The notes under the pieces were generated by a model. That model ran no database searches. It was not told the origin of the DNA and was given only the letters and a program-made list of their open reading frames with translations. A stretch of DNA of 64,000 nucleotides from Olleya aquimaris. GTDB lineage: Bacteria; Bacteroidota; Bacteroidia; Flavobacteriales; Flavobacteriaceae. Numbering within the stretch: position 1 is the stretch's first letter; each line of letters opens with the position of its first letter. The stretch lies in NCBI RefSeq assembly GCF_003259525.1, contig NZ_QLLO01000003.1, positions 186,748-250,747 on the forward strand, read 5' to 3'. This document shows, piece after piece, positions 27,106 to 35,919 of this stretch. Both the position numbers and the translations under genes were made by a program.

Positions 27106-28059
27106 ATGCGTAAACTTTCTGTTTTATTCCTTTTTATACTAAGTGTTTTATCTTGTGATGATGGTGATATTATTACTACCGAATTGGCGTTTGATGACAC
27201 CTTTCAGGCTTGTGGTGATTTGGTCTTGTATAAAGTAAAAACAGATCCTAACGAAACGTTATCGTTGCAATTAAGCAACGCCAATTTTACTATTGCAGAT
27301 TTAATAGAAACTGAACCAATATCTACAGGTAGCTTAGTTTATCAATTACAAGCAAATGAAAGTACTGAGTTTTCTGTAGCTGGCGCATTTAAATATAGAA
27401 GTTACACTAGTGATCCTTCAAACTTTTTTTGTAATGATGTACCACCAAACGGTATACAAATAACCCAAGAGTTTACCTCTACTAGCGGAACCGGAAAATT
27501 TACTATGGAATTAGTTGAAGATGATAATGACGGGATTCCTGCTGAAATGGAGGACATAAACGGAAATGGAGATTTGTACGACGATGATACAGATGGAGAT
27601 GGTTTACCTAATTTTTTAGATGTAGACGATGATGGTGATAATGTGTTAACTGTAACCGAATTAACCGATTTTGATGATAACGATACTGATAACGACCCAT
27701 TAACAGATCCAGAGGATACAGATGGTGACGGAATACCAAACTATCTAGATAACGACGATGATGGTGATGGCGTACCAACTAGAAATGAAGAAGTGAACTC
27801 GTTTGACAATAACCCAACTAACGATATTACAAATCCCGATTTTGGTCCTGATTATTTAAACCCTGATGTTTCTAATGATAATCCACCAACGTCGTTTAGA
27901 GAACATACTATCCAACAAGAGTTTACAGTTAATCTGCTTTTAGAAAACATCCAGTTTCCTGAAATTACTTATGACGAAACTGATTTTGGAACATTAACCA
28001 CAGTAGATGGTGTGGATATTTTAAATGAAGTACGTACAGTTACACCACCATTTAATTAA
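27106..28059 (+). CDS. Lipoprotein with thrombospondin type 3 calcium-binding repeats
   Basis: 317 aa. Lipoprotein signal peptide with lipobox VLSC (Cys17) followed by an acidic CDDGD. Residues about 145-230 hold TSP3-like calcium loops (DTDGDGLPNFLDVDDDGD, DTDGDGIPNYLDNDDDGDG). The remainder is beta-rich and unassigned. Probably surface-exposed; function unknown. Its stop codon shares TTAA with the stop of the convergent Smr gene. Confidence 0.82.
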   Translation: MRKLSVLFLFILSVLSCDDGDIITTELAFDDTFQACGDLVLYKVKTDPNETLSLQLSNANFTIADLIETEPISTGSLVYQLQANESTEFSVAGAFKYRSYTSDPSNFFCNDVPPNGIQITQEFTSTSGTGKFTMELVEDDNDGIPAEMEDINGNGDLYDDDTDGDGLPNFLDVDDDGDNVLTVTELTDFDDNDTDNDPLTDPEDTDGDGIPNYLDNDDDGDGVPTRNEEVNSFDNNPTNDITNPDFGPDYLNPDVSNDNPPTSFREHTIQQEFTVNLLLENIQFPEITYDETDFGTLTTVDGVDILNEVRTVTPPFN

Positions 28060-28616
28060 CTAGTTTTTGGATTTTGCATGATATAGACTTCAGTTGCACC
28101 AAATCCGTATTTTTTATAGTCCGCTTCATAGAATTTGACGTTGTCATATCTGCTAAAAAGTGTTTCTAATTCCATTTTTAAAACACCTTCACCTACTCCG
28201 TGAATAAAGACAATTTTTTGAATACGTTTGCGTATAGCAAACTCTAACTGTTGTCGTGCAGTGTCTAATTGAATAGTCAATTTATCAAAATTAGTCATGC
28301 CTCTTTCGTTATCTACCAAATGATGCAAATGTAAATCTACTTCCATAGTGGGTTGATAACGTTCTTTAGGCTTAATTTTGGTAGTCGAATGTCGCTTTTT
28401 TTCTGTTTTTTCTGATAAGACATCTTGTATAGAAGCAACATCAAATGCTTTGTTAACAAGCGTTGACGATTTAGTTTTTACAAGTTCTGAAGCTTTAAAA
28501 CTAAGTTCAAACCCTTCATCAGTTTCAATAGTAACAGTATCTTTTAACACCGAAACTACTTTTCCAGAAAGCACATCATCTAAAACATCTACAGTATCTC
28601 CAATTTTTAGTTTCAT
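28056..28616 (-). CDS. Smr/MutS2 C-terminal domain protein (DUF2027-like)
   Basis: 186 aa. The N-terminal 60 residues form a KOW/SH3-like module (IGDTVDVLDDVLSGKVVSVL). The Smr domain follows at about 90-180 with the DLHLHHL motif and the conserved HGVGEG loop, associated with nicking or RNA-cleaving activity in Smr proteins. The MutS core is absent, so this is a stand-alone Smr protein. It overlaps the 70-aa membrane protein gene upstream by 4 bp (ATGA) and shares a TTAA stop with the convergent lipoprotein gene. Confidence 0.85.
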   Translation of the reverse strand: MKLKIGDTVDVLDDVLSGKVVSVLKDTVTIETDEGFELSFKASELVKTKSSTLVNKAFDVASIQDVLSEKTEKKRHSTTKIKPKERYQPTMEVDLHLHHLVDNERGMTNFDKLTIQLDTARQQLEFAIRKRIQKIVFIHGVGEGVLKMELETLFSRYDNVKFYEADYKKYGFGATEVYIMQNPKTS

Positions 28617-28825
28617 TCTTCTTCATCAATAGGTTCTGATTCAACAAAGCTTTCTTTTTCTTTTTTGCTAGGTATAGTAGCTTGTAATTTAAAAACTCCA
28701 AACATTAAAATGACTATCCCAATAATTAAAACCAATAGGTTTTGTTCTTCATTCGCATTGGCGTAAATAGCTATGCCTGCGCCAATTAAAATAAAAATGT
28801 AGTATAGAATAGAATTTTCAAACAT
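28613..28825 (-). CDS. Small two-helix membrane protein
   Basis: 70 aa. Two hydrophobic segments (about 6-24 and 30-48, LLVLIIGIVILMFGVFKL) followed by an acidic C-terminal tail (ESFVESEPIDEEE). No family recognised. Its stop overlaps the Smr start by 4 bp, so the two are translationally coupled. Likely an inner-membrane protein of unknown function. Confidence 0.75.
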   Translation of the reverse strand: MFENSILYYIFILIGAGIAIYANANEEQNLLVLIIGIVILMFGVFKLQATIPSKKEKESFVESEPIDEEE

Positions 28826-28899
28826 TATGTTAAAATTATTGAGTGAGTAATATATTTTGTATTTTAATGATATAATATTAACCTAAAAAATGTGTTGCT

Positions 28900-29916
28900 A
28901 TGTACAAATTTAATCTTTTTAAAAGTGGGTTGGCATTATTTGTAATATTAAATATACCCCAAACCTCAAAATCTCAAGTTGGAATTGGTTTAACAAATCC
29001 AACCGCACAATTAACCGTTAACGAAGACGCTACTTTTAACGAATCTGGTGGTAATTTTGATTTTAGAATCGAAAGTGATACCCAAGCCAATATGTTTTTT
29101 GTGGATGCTAGTACCAATAGAATTGGTATAAACACCAACACACCTCTTTACACATTCCAAATTGTAAATAATGGTAATATCGGAGGTAATTTTTTAACAG
29201 AAAGCTCAAATAGTGGTATAAATGGAGTTGCTTTAGGAGGCTATAACACTAGTACAACTAATGGTTTCAATGCAATAGAGGGAATTACAAATTATAACGG
29301 AATAGCATTTACTCCTTCCGGTCTATACGGTTTAGCAATTAATACAACCTTGACATCAAGAGCTTATGGTACTACTGGGTTTTCTAATAGTAGAGATGGT
29401 GTAGGTGTTTATGGAGGAAGAACAGGCTCAACTGGTACTTTAGGATGGGGAGGCTTATTTATTAACGATTTAGGATACACAGGTTTTTTTGGTGCTGCTT
29501 CAGATAAAAACCTAAAAACCAACATTTCTTCAATTAAAAATAGTTTATCTATTGTTACCCAATTAAACCCTGTTACCTATCATTTTAATTTGGACAAATT
29601 TCCTAATATGGGATTAAATACAGAGTTGGAATATGGTTTTATTGCCCAAGAAGTCAAAACAATATTACCAGAAATTGTTAGGCAAAAAACTCTGAATTTA
29701 AATGCAGCTGAAGAACATAAACCTCACTCTGCTAATAAATCAAATTTTCAAGACTTTTTAGTCATGGATTATACTAGGCTTATCCCTATTTTGACTAAAG
29801 CTATCCAAGAACAGCAAGCGTTAATTGAAACTCAAAATTCTAAAATTGAAGATTTAGAGAACAAGCTAAAAAATCTTGAAAACAAACTAGATACTATCAT
29901 TAGTAATAGCAAATAA
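28900..29916 (+). CDS. Tail-fiber domain protein with S74 intramolecular chaperone
   Basis: 338 aa. An N-terminal signal-like segment and QVGIGLTNPTAQLTV/GINTNTPLY repeats typical of bacterial tail-fibre-like surface proteins are followed by the S74 chaperone of endosialidase domain: SDKNLKTNISSIKNSLSIV at about 205, NPVTYHFN, EYGFIAQEVKTILPEIV and a C-terminal trimeric coiled coil (about 300-338). The S74 domain assembles a trimer and may self-cleave before its SDxxxK serine. In Flavobacteriia such genes are chromosomal surface proteins rather than prophage tails; no phage genes are near. It precedes the T9SS cargo gene by 15 bp. Confidence 0.85.
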   Translation: MYKFNLFKSGLALFVILNIPQTSKSQVGIGLTNPTAQLTVNEDATFNESGGNFDFRIESDTQANMFFVDASTNRIGINTNTPLYTFQIVNNGNIGGNFLTESSNSGINGVALGGYNTSTTNGFNAIEGITNYNGIAFTPSGLYGLAINTTLTSRAYGTTGFSNSRDGVGVYGGRTGSTGTLGWGGLFINDLGYTGFFGAASDKNLKTNISSIKNSLSIVTQLNPVTYHFNLDKFPNMGLNTELEYGFIAQEVKTILPEIVRQKTLNLNAAEEHKPHSANKSNFQDFLVMDYTRLIPILTKAIQEQQALIETQNSKIEDLENKLKNLENKLDTIISNSK

Positions 29917-29931
29917 ATAAAAAAATATCCT

Positions 29932-31704
29932 ATGAAAAAGTATATTATTTTTTGGCTATTATCAGTAACGGTATTTTTTAGTTTTGCCCAGCTCACCGTA
30001 AGAAACAACGCCTATGTTTTTGTAACAGATGAAGTTGTTTTTGTTGAAGATGATGTTAATCTTACCGAAGCTTCCACTCGCTTCTATTTAAGAGATGAAG
30101 CACAACTTATTCAAGGGTCTGGTAATACTGGTAATTCAGGACAAGGTCTTTTAAGTGTATATCAAGAAGGCACTGTACATAATTATGCTTATAATTATTG
30201 GTGTTCTCCTGTTGGAAATGTTACCGCAAATTCTGTTGGGAATAGGACATTTACACCCAATTTAAACCTTTATGATGTGGTAGATTTAACCAATAGTAAT
30301 TTAGCCGGTTATAGCACTTCTGCGTATAACGGAACCAGTAGTCCACTAAATATTGAAAGTTATTGGATTTGGAAGTATGATCCAGGTACTGCTTACAGCG
30401 AATGGGATTATGTTGGTGAGTCTGGGACTGTAGATGCTGGATATGGCTTTACCATGAAAGGTACTATAGGCTCTACACCATCCTCAGGACAACAATATGA
30501 TTTTAGAGGAAAACCCAATGAAGGCAACATCAATACAGCTATTGTTTTAAGCCAAGACACGTTAATTGGTAACCCTTACCCCTCTGCATTAGATTCTGCA
30601 GCATTTATTCATGATGCTAATAATGTATCTTTATTAGATTCTGCTACCTTATATTTTTGGGAACAAGATCAATCTGTAAATTCTCATTTGTTAGTCGATT
30701 ATAGAGGTGGTTATGCTGCATTTACTATTAATGCAGCAGGTACAGTACCCTCTTTTGTGCCAGCTACTTTTGATTCTTATAATACGGATGGAACGCTAAA
30801 CACAACAGGGTCTAGCTCTACTTCAGGAAAACAAGTTAGACGATACATCCCAATTGGTCAAGGATTTATGGTTACTGGTGCAGCAACTGGCTCTTTATTG
30901 ACATCCGATAGTCATCGTGCTTATTATAAAGAGTCTGACACTAACAGTGAATTTTTTAGAACTTCTCAAAATCAAGAAAATACAACTCAATATAGTGCTG
31001 AAGGATTAGTTATTGTGCCATCAGATTTCAAGCGATTTAGACTAAATATAGATTTTAATGATGTGTATACTCGTCAGTTATTACATAATTTTCATAGCAC
31101 AGCGTCTTCTGGTGAAGATTATGGTTTAGAAAGTAAAATTTTTAAACCTTTAAATTCTGATGCCTATTGGATACAAAATAATGAAGCTTTAGTGACTCAA
31201 GCCAATGCGTTTGATACAAACTTGACTATTCCTGTTTTTTTAAATTTAAATGAAGAGCAATTAGTACGATTCAGAATATTTGACATTCAAAACTTTGATA
31301 GCAATCAGCCTATTTATATTCATGATTTGGATAATGAAACATATGTTGATTTAAGACAACAACATTTTGAAATCTATTTACCAAAAGATACTTATAACAA
31401 TCGTTTTGAAATTACATTTAAGAAGTCTGATTTTTCAATTGAGGAAAACTTTATGGAAAGCGAATTGACGGTTTTACAAGACAATTTAAATCAAGAATTA
31501 GTTATTAAAAATCCAAATGCTATTACAATACATACTATAGAACTTTATGATGTATTAGGCAAACAAGTATTAAACAAAGGATTTAATAAAACTGATACAC
31601 TTATAACCGTTTCTACCACATCTTTTAGTGATGGCGTTTATATTGCAAAAATAAAATCTGAAGACAAACAAATTATAAGCAAAAAAGTTGTAGTTAAAAA
31701 TTAA
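29932..31704 (+). CDS. Secreted protein with T9SS type A sorting domain
   Basis: 590 aa. Signal peptide (MKKYIIFWLLSVTVFFSFAQ) and a C-terminal domain from about 505 with IHTIELYDVLGKQVLNK, FSDGVYIAKIKSEDKQIISKKVVVKN, the type A sorting signal recognised by the type IX secretion system. The body is rich in Ser, Thr, Asn and Tyr with AYNYWCSPVGN and LIGNPYPSALD motifs seen in large flavobacterial adhesin-like T9SS cargo. The protein is expected on the cell surface. It forms a two-gene unit with the tail-fiber protein; a terminator follows at 31727. Confidence 0.88.
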   Translation: MKKYIIFWLLSVTVFFSFAQLTVRNNAYVFVTDEVVFVEDDVNLTEASTRFYLRDEAQLIQGSGNTGNSGQGLLSVYQEGTVHNYAYNYWCSPVGNVTANSVGNRTFTPNLNLYDVVDLTNSNLAGYSTSAYNGTSSPLNIESYWIWKYDPGTAYSEWDYVGESGTVDAGYGFTMKGTIGSTPSSGQQYDFRGKPNEGNINTAIVLSQDTLIGNPYPSALDSAAFIHDANNVSLLDSATLYFWEQDQSVNSHLLVDYRGGYAAFTINAAGTVPSFVPATFDSYNTDGTLNTTGSSSTSGKQVRRYIPIGQGFMVTGAATGSLLTSDSHRAYYKESDTNSEFFRTSQNQENTTQYSAEGLVIVPSDFKRFRLNIDFNDVYTRQLLHNFHSTASSGEDYGLESKIFKPLNSDAYWIQNNEALVTQANAFDTNLTIPVFLNLNEEQLVRFRIFDIQNFDSNQPIYIHDLDNETYVDLRQQHFEIYLPKDTYNNRFEITFKKSDFSIEENFMESELTVLQDNLNQELVIKNPNAITIHTIELYDVLGKQVLNKGFNKTDTLITVSTTSFSDGVYIAKIKSEDKQIISKKVVVKN

Positions 31705-31726
31705 CTTCATGAATACTATTCTAATA

Positions 31727-31759
31727 AAAAAGGATGAAACGTTAAGTTTCATCCTTTTT
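31727..31759. terminator. Bidirectional terminator
   Basis: AAAAAGGATGAAAC (31727-31740) pairs perfectly with GTTTCATCCTTTTT (31746-31759) around a 5-nt loop. It lies between the convergent T9SS cargo and ornithine aminotransferase genes. Confidence 0.92.
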
Positions 31760-31780
31760 AATTTTTAAGACAATTGTCTT

Positions 31781-33061
31781 TTATTTTTCAAATTGTTGCA
31801 ACGTTTTCGTAATTATTGAAATACAATCTAACAATTGCTCTTTAGTCATTACTAAAGGTGGTGCAAAACGGATGATGTTACCATGTGTAGGCTTTGCTAA
31901 CAACCCATTATCACGTAAGGCTAAACAAATGTTCCAAGCGGTATCACTATCTTCTGTATCGTTAATTAAGATAGCATTTAACAACCCTTTTCCTCTAACT
32001 GCATTAACTATAGTTGAGTGCTCAATGTATTTAGATAATTCTGCTCTAAATAAGTCACCTAAATCAGATGCGTTTTGGGCTAGATTTTCATCTTTGATGA
32101 CTTCTAAAGCAGCTATTCCAATTGCTGCAGCAACAGGATTTCCACCAAAAGTACTTCCGTGATTTCCTGGTTTAATCACATTCATAATATTATCATTTGC
32201 CAATACAGCACTCACTGGATAAGCACCTCCAGATAAAGCTTTACCTAAAATTAAGATATCAGGTTTAACTTCTGGTGTTCCAGAACAATGCTTATCTGCA
32301 CAACTACAATTTCCGCAAGTGGCCAATAAACGACCTGTTCTAGCAATACCTGTTTGTACTTCGTCTGCAATAAATAAAACATTGTGTTTCTCACAAAGCG
32401 CTTTTGCTTTAGATAAATAATCGTCACTTGGTACAAAAACACCAGCTTCCCCTTGGATAGGTTCTACCAAGAATCCTGCTATATTTTTGTTACTAGTTAA
32501 AGCATCCTCTAATGCTTTTAAATTATCATATTCAATTTTAATAAACCCTTTGGTATAAGGTCCAAAGTTTTTTCGTGCAACTGGATCGTTTGAAAATGAA
32601 ATAATCGTGGTCGTACGTCCATGAAAATTGTTCTCACAAACAATAATTTCGGCTTCATTTTCGTCTATTCCTTTAACTTCATAAGCCCATTTTCTACATA
32701 GTTTCAAAGCAGTCTCTACTGCTTCTGCACCAGTATTCATTGGTAACAACTTATCAAAATTAAACGTTTCTGTCGCATACTTTTCAAACTTCCCTAACAT
32801 GTCGTTGTAAAACGCACGTGAGGTTAAGGTTAATGTTTGCGCTTGATTAACCATTGCACCAACAATTTTTGGGTGACAATGTCCTTGGTTAACTGCAGAG
32901 TAAGCAGATAGGAAATCGTAATATTGTTTTCCTTCTACATCCCAAACATGCACACCTTCTCCGCGACTCAGTACTACTGGAAGTGGATGGTAATTATGTG
33001 CACCATACTTGTTTTCTAAATCCATCGCTTGTTGCGATGTTAATTGGTCTAAAACAGCCAT
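31781..33061 (-). CDS. rocD: Ornithine aminotransferase, with Cys-rich insert
   Basis: 426 aa. PLP enzyme converting ornithine and 2-oxoglutarate to glutamate-5-semialdehyde and glutamate. Motifs: [47 protein letters not shown] and PLP lysine K274 in [17 protein letters not shown]. Between RTGRLLA and PDILILGK there is an insert with four cysteines (C249, C252, C254, C259) that human-type ornithine aminotransferases lack; I recall similar inserts in other flavobacterial enzymes. A metal-binding loop is possible. It is a single gene. Confidence 0.92.
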   Translation of the reverse strand: MAVLDQLTSQQAMDLENKYGAHNYHPLPVVLSRGEGVHVWDVEGKQYYDFLSAYSAVNQGHCHPKIVGAMVNQAQTLTLTSRAFYNDMLGKFEKYATETFNFDKLLPMNTGAEAVETALKLCRKWAYEVKGIDENEAEIIVCENNFHGRTTTIISFSNDPVARKNFGPYTKGFIKIEYDNLKALEDALTSNKNIAGFLVEPIQGEAGVFVPSDDYLSKAKALCEKHNVLFIADEVQTGIARTGRLLATCGNCSCADKHCSGTPEVKPDILILGKALSGGAYPVSAVLANDNIMNVIKPGNHGSTFGGNPVAAAIGIAALEVIKDENLAQNASDLGDLFRAELSKYIEHSTIVNAVRGKGLLNAILINDTEDSDTAWNICLALRDNGLLAKPTHGNIIRFAPPLVMTKEQLLDCISIITKTLQQFEK

Positions 33062-33122
33062 TTTAAATAATTTTTAATGTGAATAAAAAAGCTATTCCTT
33101 CTGTACCTTTATCCTTTCTAAA

Positions 33123-33140
33123 TTCCGATAGAGTTCGGAA
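33123..33140. repeat. Short inverted repeat in the rocD-rlmD gap
   Basis: TTCCGA (33123-33128) and TCGGAA (33135-33140) flank a 6-nt spacer in the 223-bp divergent region between rocD and rlmD. No T tract follows, so it is not a terminator; it could be a regulator site. Apart from this and the rlmD -7 box I see nothing in the gap. Confidence 0.35.
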
Positions 33141-33272
33141 CGAAAATTCAGCGTGGGAGAGAAATCATCCCTAAGAGCTTGCAAATTACTAAATATTAAT
33201 GTTGATTTAAAAAATAGTTTCAAAAAAACTAAAAATCATAATTCAGAACTCGCAAATCGAAAATCCTTTCCT

Positions 33273-33280
33273 TACTTTTG
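33273..33280 (+). promoter_or_regulatory. -7 promoter element directly before rlmD
   Basis: TACTTTTG matches TAnnTTTG and ends 4 bp before the ATG at 33285. If used, transcription would begin at or within the start codon, implying a leaderless mRNA. No -33 TTG was found, so the call is tentative. Confidence 0.38.
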
Positions 33281-33284
33281 CCAC

Positions 33285-34697
33285 ATGGCAAGAAAAAATA
33301 CAAAAAAACAAGTGTTTACTCATGTTGAAGTTATAGATGCTGCAGCAAAAGGTAAAACGGTTGCAAAAGCACCAGATGGACGCGTCATATTTTTACCAAA
33401 TGCAGTGCCTGGTGATGTTGTTGATGTACAGACCTTTAAAAAACGTAAAGCTTATTTTGAAGGTAAAGCAACTGTGTTTCATAAATTATCGGATAAACGT
33501 ACGCAACCAGCTTGCGAGCATTTTGGCGTTTGTGGTGGTTGTAAATGGCAAGATATGGGTTACCAGCACCAATTGTATTATAAACAAAAAGAGGTGGTTA
33601 ATAACTTAACCCGAATTGGACATTTAGAAGTGCCAGAAATAACACCCATTTTAGGCTCTGCAGAACAGTATTTTTACAGAAATAAAATGGAGTTTTCGTT
33701 TAGTGATTCACGATGGTTGACCTTAGAAGAAATCCAATCGGATAAAGATTTAGGCGATAAAAATGCATTAGGATTTCATATTCCAGGAATGTGGGACAAA
33801 ATTCTTGATATCAAAAAATGTCATTTACAAGCAGATCCATCTAATGCCATTAGAAATGCGGTTAAAGATTTTGCAGTAAAACATAACTTAGAATTTTTTA
33901 ACACAAGACATCAAACAGGTTTATTGCGAACTATGATGATTCGTACCTCCTCCACTGGAGATATTATGGTGGTCATTCAGTTTTTTAAAGACGACAAAGA
34001 GAAACGCGAATTATTGCTAGATTATGTAGCTGAAACTTTTCCAGAAATAACCTCGTTACAATACATTATCAACCAGAAAGCTAACGACACCATTTACGAT
34101 CAAGAGGTGATTTGCTATAAAGGTGAAGATCATATTTTTGAAGAAATGGAAGGCTTGAAATTTAAAATTAATGCCAAGTCATTCTACCAAACCAACTCGG
34201 CTCAAGCATACGAGTTATACAAACTAACCCGAGAATTTGCCGATTTAAAAGGTGATGAGCTCGTATACGATTTATACACCGGAACCGGAACCATAGCACA
34301 ATTTGTCTCTAAAAAAGCTAAAAAAGTTGTTGGTGTAGAAGCTGTTCCTGATGCTATTAGTGCTGCTAAAGAAAATGCCGAACGCAATAACATTACTAAT
34401 TGCGAGTTTTTTGTTGGTGACATGAAAAACGTATTTAACCAAGAGTTTATCAATACGCATGGTCAACCAGACGTTATTATTACAGATCCTCCACGAGATG
34501 GCATGCATAAGGACGTTGTTAAACAAATACTAAACATTGCGCCAGAAAAAGTAGTTTATGTAAGTTGCAATAGCGCAACACAAGCTAGAGATTTAGCGTT
34601 AATGAAAGAGCAATATAAAATCACTAAAGTACAACCTGTAGATATGTTTCCGCAGACACATCATGTAGAAAATATTGTACTTTTAGAAAAACGATAG
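33285..34697 (+). CDS. rlmD: 23S rRNA (uracil(1939)-C5)-methyltransferase RlmD
   Basis: 470 aa from the ATG at 33285 (MARKNTKKQV); the upstream in-frame extension is non-coding in appearance. A TRAM domain (about 5-60) precedes the 4Fe-4S cysteines (CEHFGVCGGC plus the later KKCHLQ) and the SAM-dependent RNA m5U methyltransferase fold with DLYTGTGTIA, DPPRDGMH and the catalytic Cys in YVSCNSATQARDL. It may modify U1939 or, as in RlmCD-type enzymes, more than one uracil. It is followed within 9 bp by DUF6452 and DUF6048 genes, an arrangement I recall from other Flavobacteriaceae. Confidence 0.9.
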   Translation: MARKNTKKQVFTHVEVIDAAAKGKTVAKAPDGRVIFLPNAVPGDVVDVQTFKKRKAYFEGKATVFHKLSDKRTQPACEHFGVCGGCKWQDMGYQHQLYYKQKEVVNNLTRIGHLEVPEITPILGSAEQYFYRNKMEFSFSDSRWLTLEEIQSDKDLGDKNALGFHIPGMWDKILDIKKCHLQADPSNAIRNAVKDFAVKHNLEFFNTRHQTGLLRTMMIRTSSTGDIMVVIQFFKDDKEKRELLLDYVAETFPEITSLQYIINQKANDTIYDQEVICYKGEDHIFEEMEGLKFKINAKSFYQTNSAQAYELYKLTREFADLKGDELVYDLYTGTGTIAQFVSKKAKKVVGVEAVPDAISAAKENAERNNITNCEFFVGDMKNVFNQEFINTHGQPDVIITDPPRDGMHKDVVKQILNIAPEKVVYVSCNSATQARDLALMKEQYKITKVQPVDMFPQTHHVENIVLLEKR

Positions 34698-34706
34698 TTA
34701 CTTTAC

Positions 34707-35225
34707 ATGAAGCACTTAAAATTAATTTCACTTATTGTCTTGTTATCAAGCGTTTTAACTTGCGAACGTGACGATTTGTGTCCAGAGACCACACCAACGA
34801 CGCCTAGTTTAATTATCGAGTTTTTTGATAATGCAACACAAGACAGTCCTAAAAATGTGTTTAACTTATATGTTATCGGTGAAGATAATGATGAAGCGCT
34901 TCCTGGTTACAGTGTTGTAACTACAAACGAATTAATTTTACCACTTAGAACAGATCAGGATAGTACCACTTTTACAGTTATTAGCGATGCTGTTTTAGAT
35001 GATAATGGTAATAATACCACAGGTAATGAAGATATTGTAACCATAAGCTACCAACGTGAAGATGTTTATGTATCTAGAGCTTGTGGATACAAAACTATTT
35101 TTAAAAATGTTGTAGTAAGTGTTGATGGTGGAACAGACGGAAACTGGATAATATTTACTGAAGCTGCATACGATAATTTAACAATTGAAGATGAAACCAT
35201 TACGCACTATTTCTTTTATCATTAG
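34707..35225 (+). CDS. DUF6452 family lipoprotein
   Basis: 172 aa. Lipoprotein signal with lipobox VLTC (Cys19) followed by ERDDLCPETTPTTPSLIIEFFD, which I recognise as DUF6452. The rest is a beta-rich domain with a conserved late Cys (RACGYKTIF). Envelope protein of unknown role. Located 9 bp after rlmD and overlapping the DUF6048 gene by 35 bp; the two families are regularly paired and may act together. Confidence 0.82.
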   Translation: MKHLKLISLIVLLSSVLTCERDDLCPETTPTTPSLIIEFFDNATQDSPKNVFNLYVIGEDNDEALPGYSVVTTNELILPLRTDQDSTTFTVISDAVLDDNGNNTTGNEDIVTISYQREDVYVSRACGYKTIFKNVVVSVDGGTDGNWIIFTEAAYDNLTIEDETITHYFFYH

Positions 35226-35919
35226 TCTATTTTGGTGCTGTAATTACAACGTACACGCACAAGATACTGAAGTCTCAAACGACACCCTTAAACTACGTTA
35301 TGGGTTACGTGTAGGTGCAGATGTTAGTAAATTAATTAGAACTGCTTTAGATGATGAGTATTCAGGATTTGAATTAAATGCAGACTACAGATTAACAAAA
35401 AATTGGTTTATTGCTGGAGAAATTGGTACCGAAGAAAAAACCTCTACTAACGAGTTTTTAAGTGTGACTGCTAGCGGAAGTTATTTTAAAGCAGGTTTTG
35501 ATTATAACATGTACGACAATTGGTATGGCATGGATAACATGATTTTTGCTGGGTTTAGATTAGGTGCTAGTACGTTTAGCCAAACCAGAAATAATTACAC
35601 GGTGTATAATACAAACCAATATTGGCAACCTCAATTTTCTTCTACAGAAAGTACTAAAGCTAGCGGATTATCGGCACTTTGGTTTGAACTCATGTTAGGA
35701 ATAAAAGCAGAAATTATTCACAACGTTTATATAGGAGTAAATGCACAATTAAAGGGAATGATTACTCAAGATCAACCCGTAAATTTTGAAAACTTATACG
35801 TGCCTGGTTTTTACAAAACTTTTGATTCTGGTCGTATTGGTGTGGGTTATGGTTATAACATCTCTTATCTCATTCCTATTTTTAAGAAGAAAACTGTTAA
35901 GGAAGAAGACTCTAATTAA
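35191..35919 (+). CDS. DUF6048 family outer-membrane protein
   Basis: 242 aa from the ATG at 35191 (MKPLRTISFI); a TTG two codons upstream is possible but unneeded. A signal peptide ends in NVHAQ, followed by a beta-barrel-like region (LRYGLRVGADVSKL, GEIGTEEKT, GVGYGYNISYLIPIF). I recognise the family as DUF6048. The start lies 35 bp inside the DUF6452 gene, so translation is coupled. Its stop shares TTAA with the convergent acyltransferase gene. Confidence 0.82.
   Translation: MKPLRTISFIISLFWCCNYNVHAQDTEVSNDTLKLRYGLRVGADVSKLIRTALDDEYSGFELNADYRLTKNWFIAGEIGTEEKTSTNEFLSVTASGSYFKAGFDYNMYDNWYGMDNMIFAGFRLGASTFSQTRNNYTVYNTNQYWQPQFSSTESTKASGLSALWFELMLGIKAEIIHNVYIGVNAQLKGMITQDQPVNFENLYVPGFYKTFDSGRIGVGYGYNISYLIPIFKKKTVKEEDSN

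Noticed and set aside
28900-29916. Prophage remnant based on the tail-fiber domain
   Set aside because: No capsid, portal, terminase, lysis or integrase gene lies nearby, and S74 proteins are common chromosomal surface proteins in this group.
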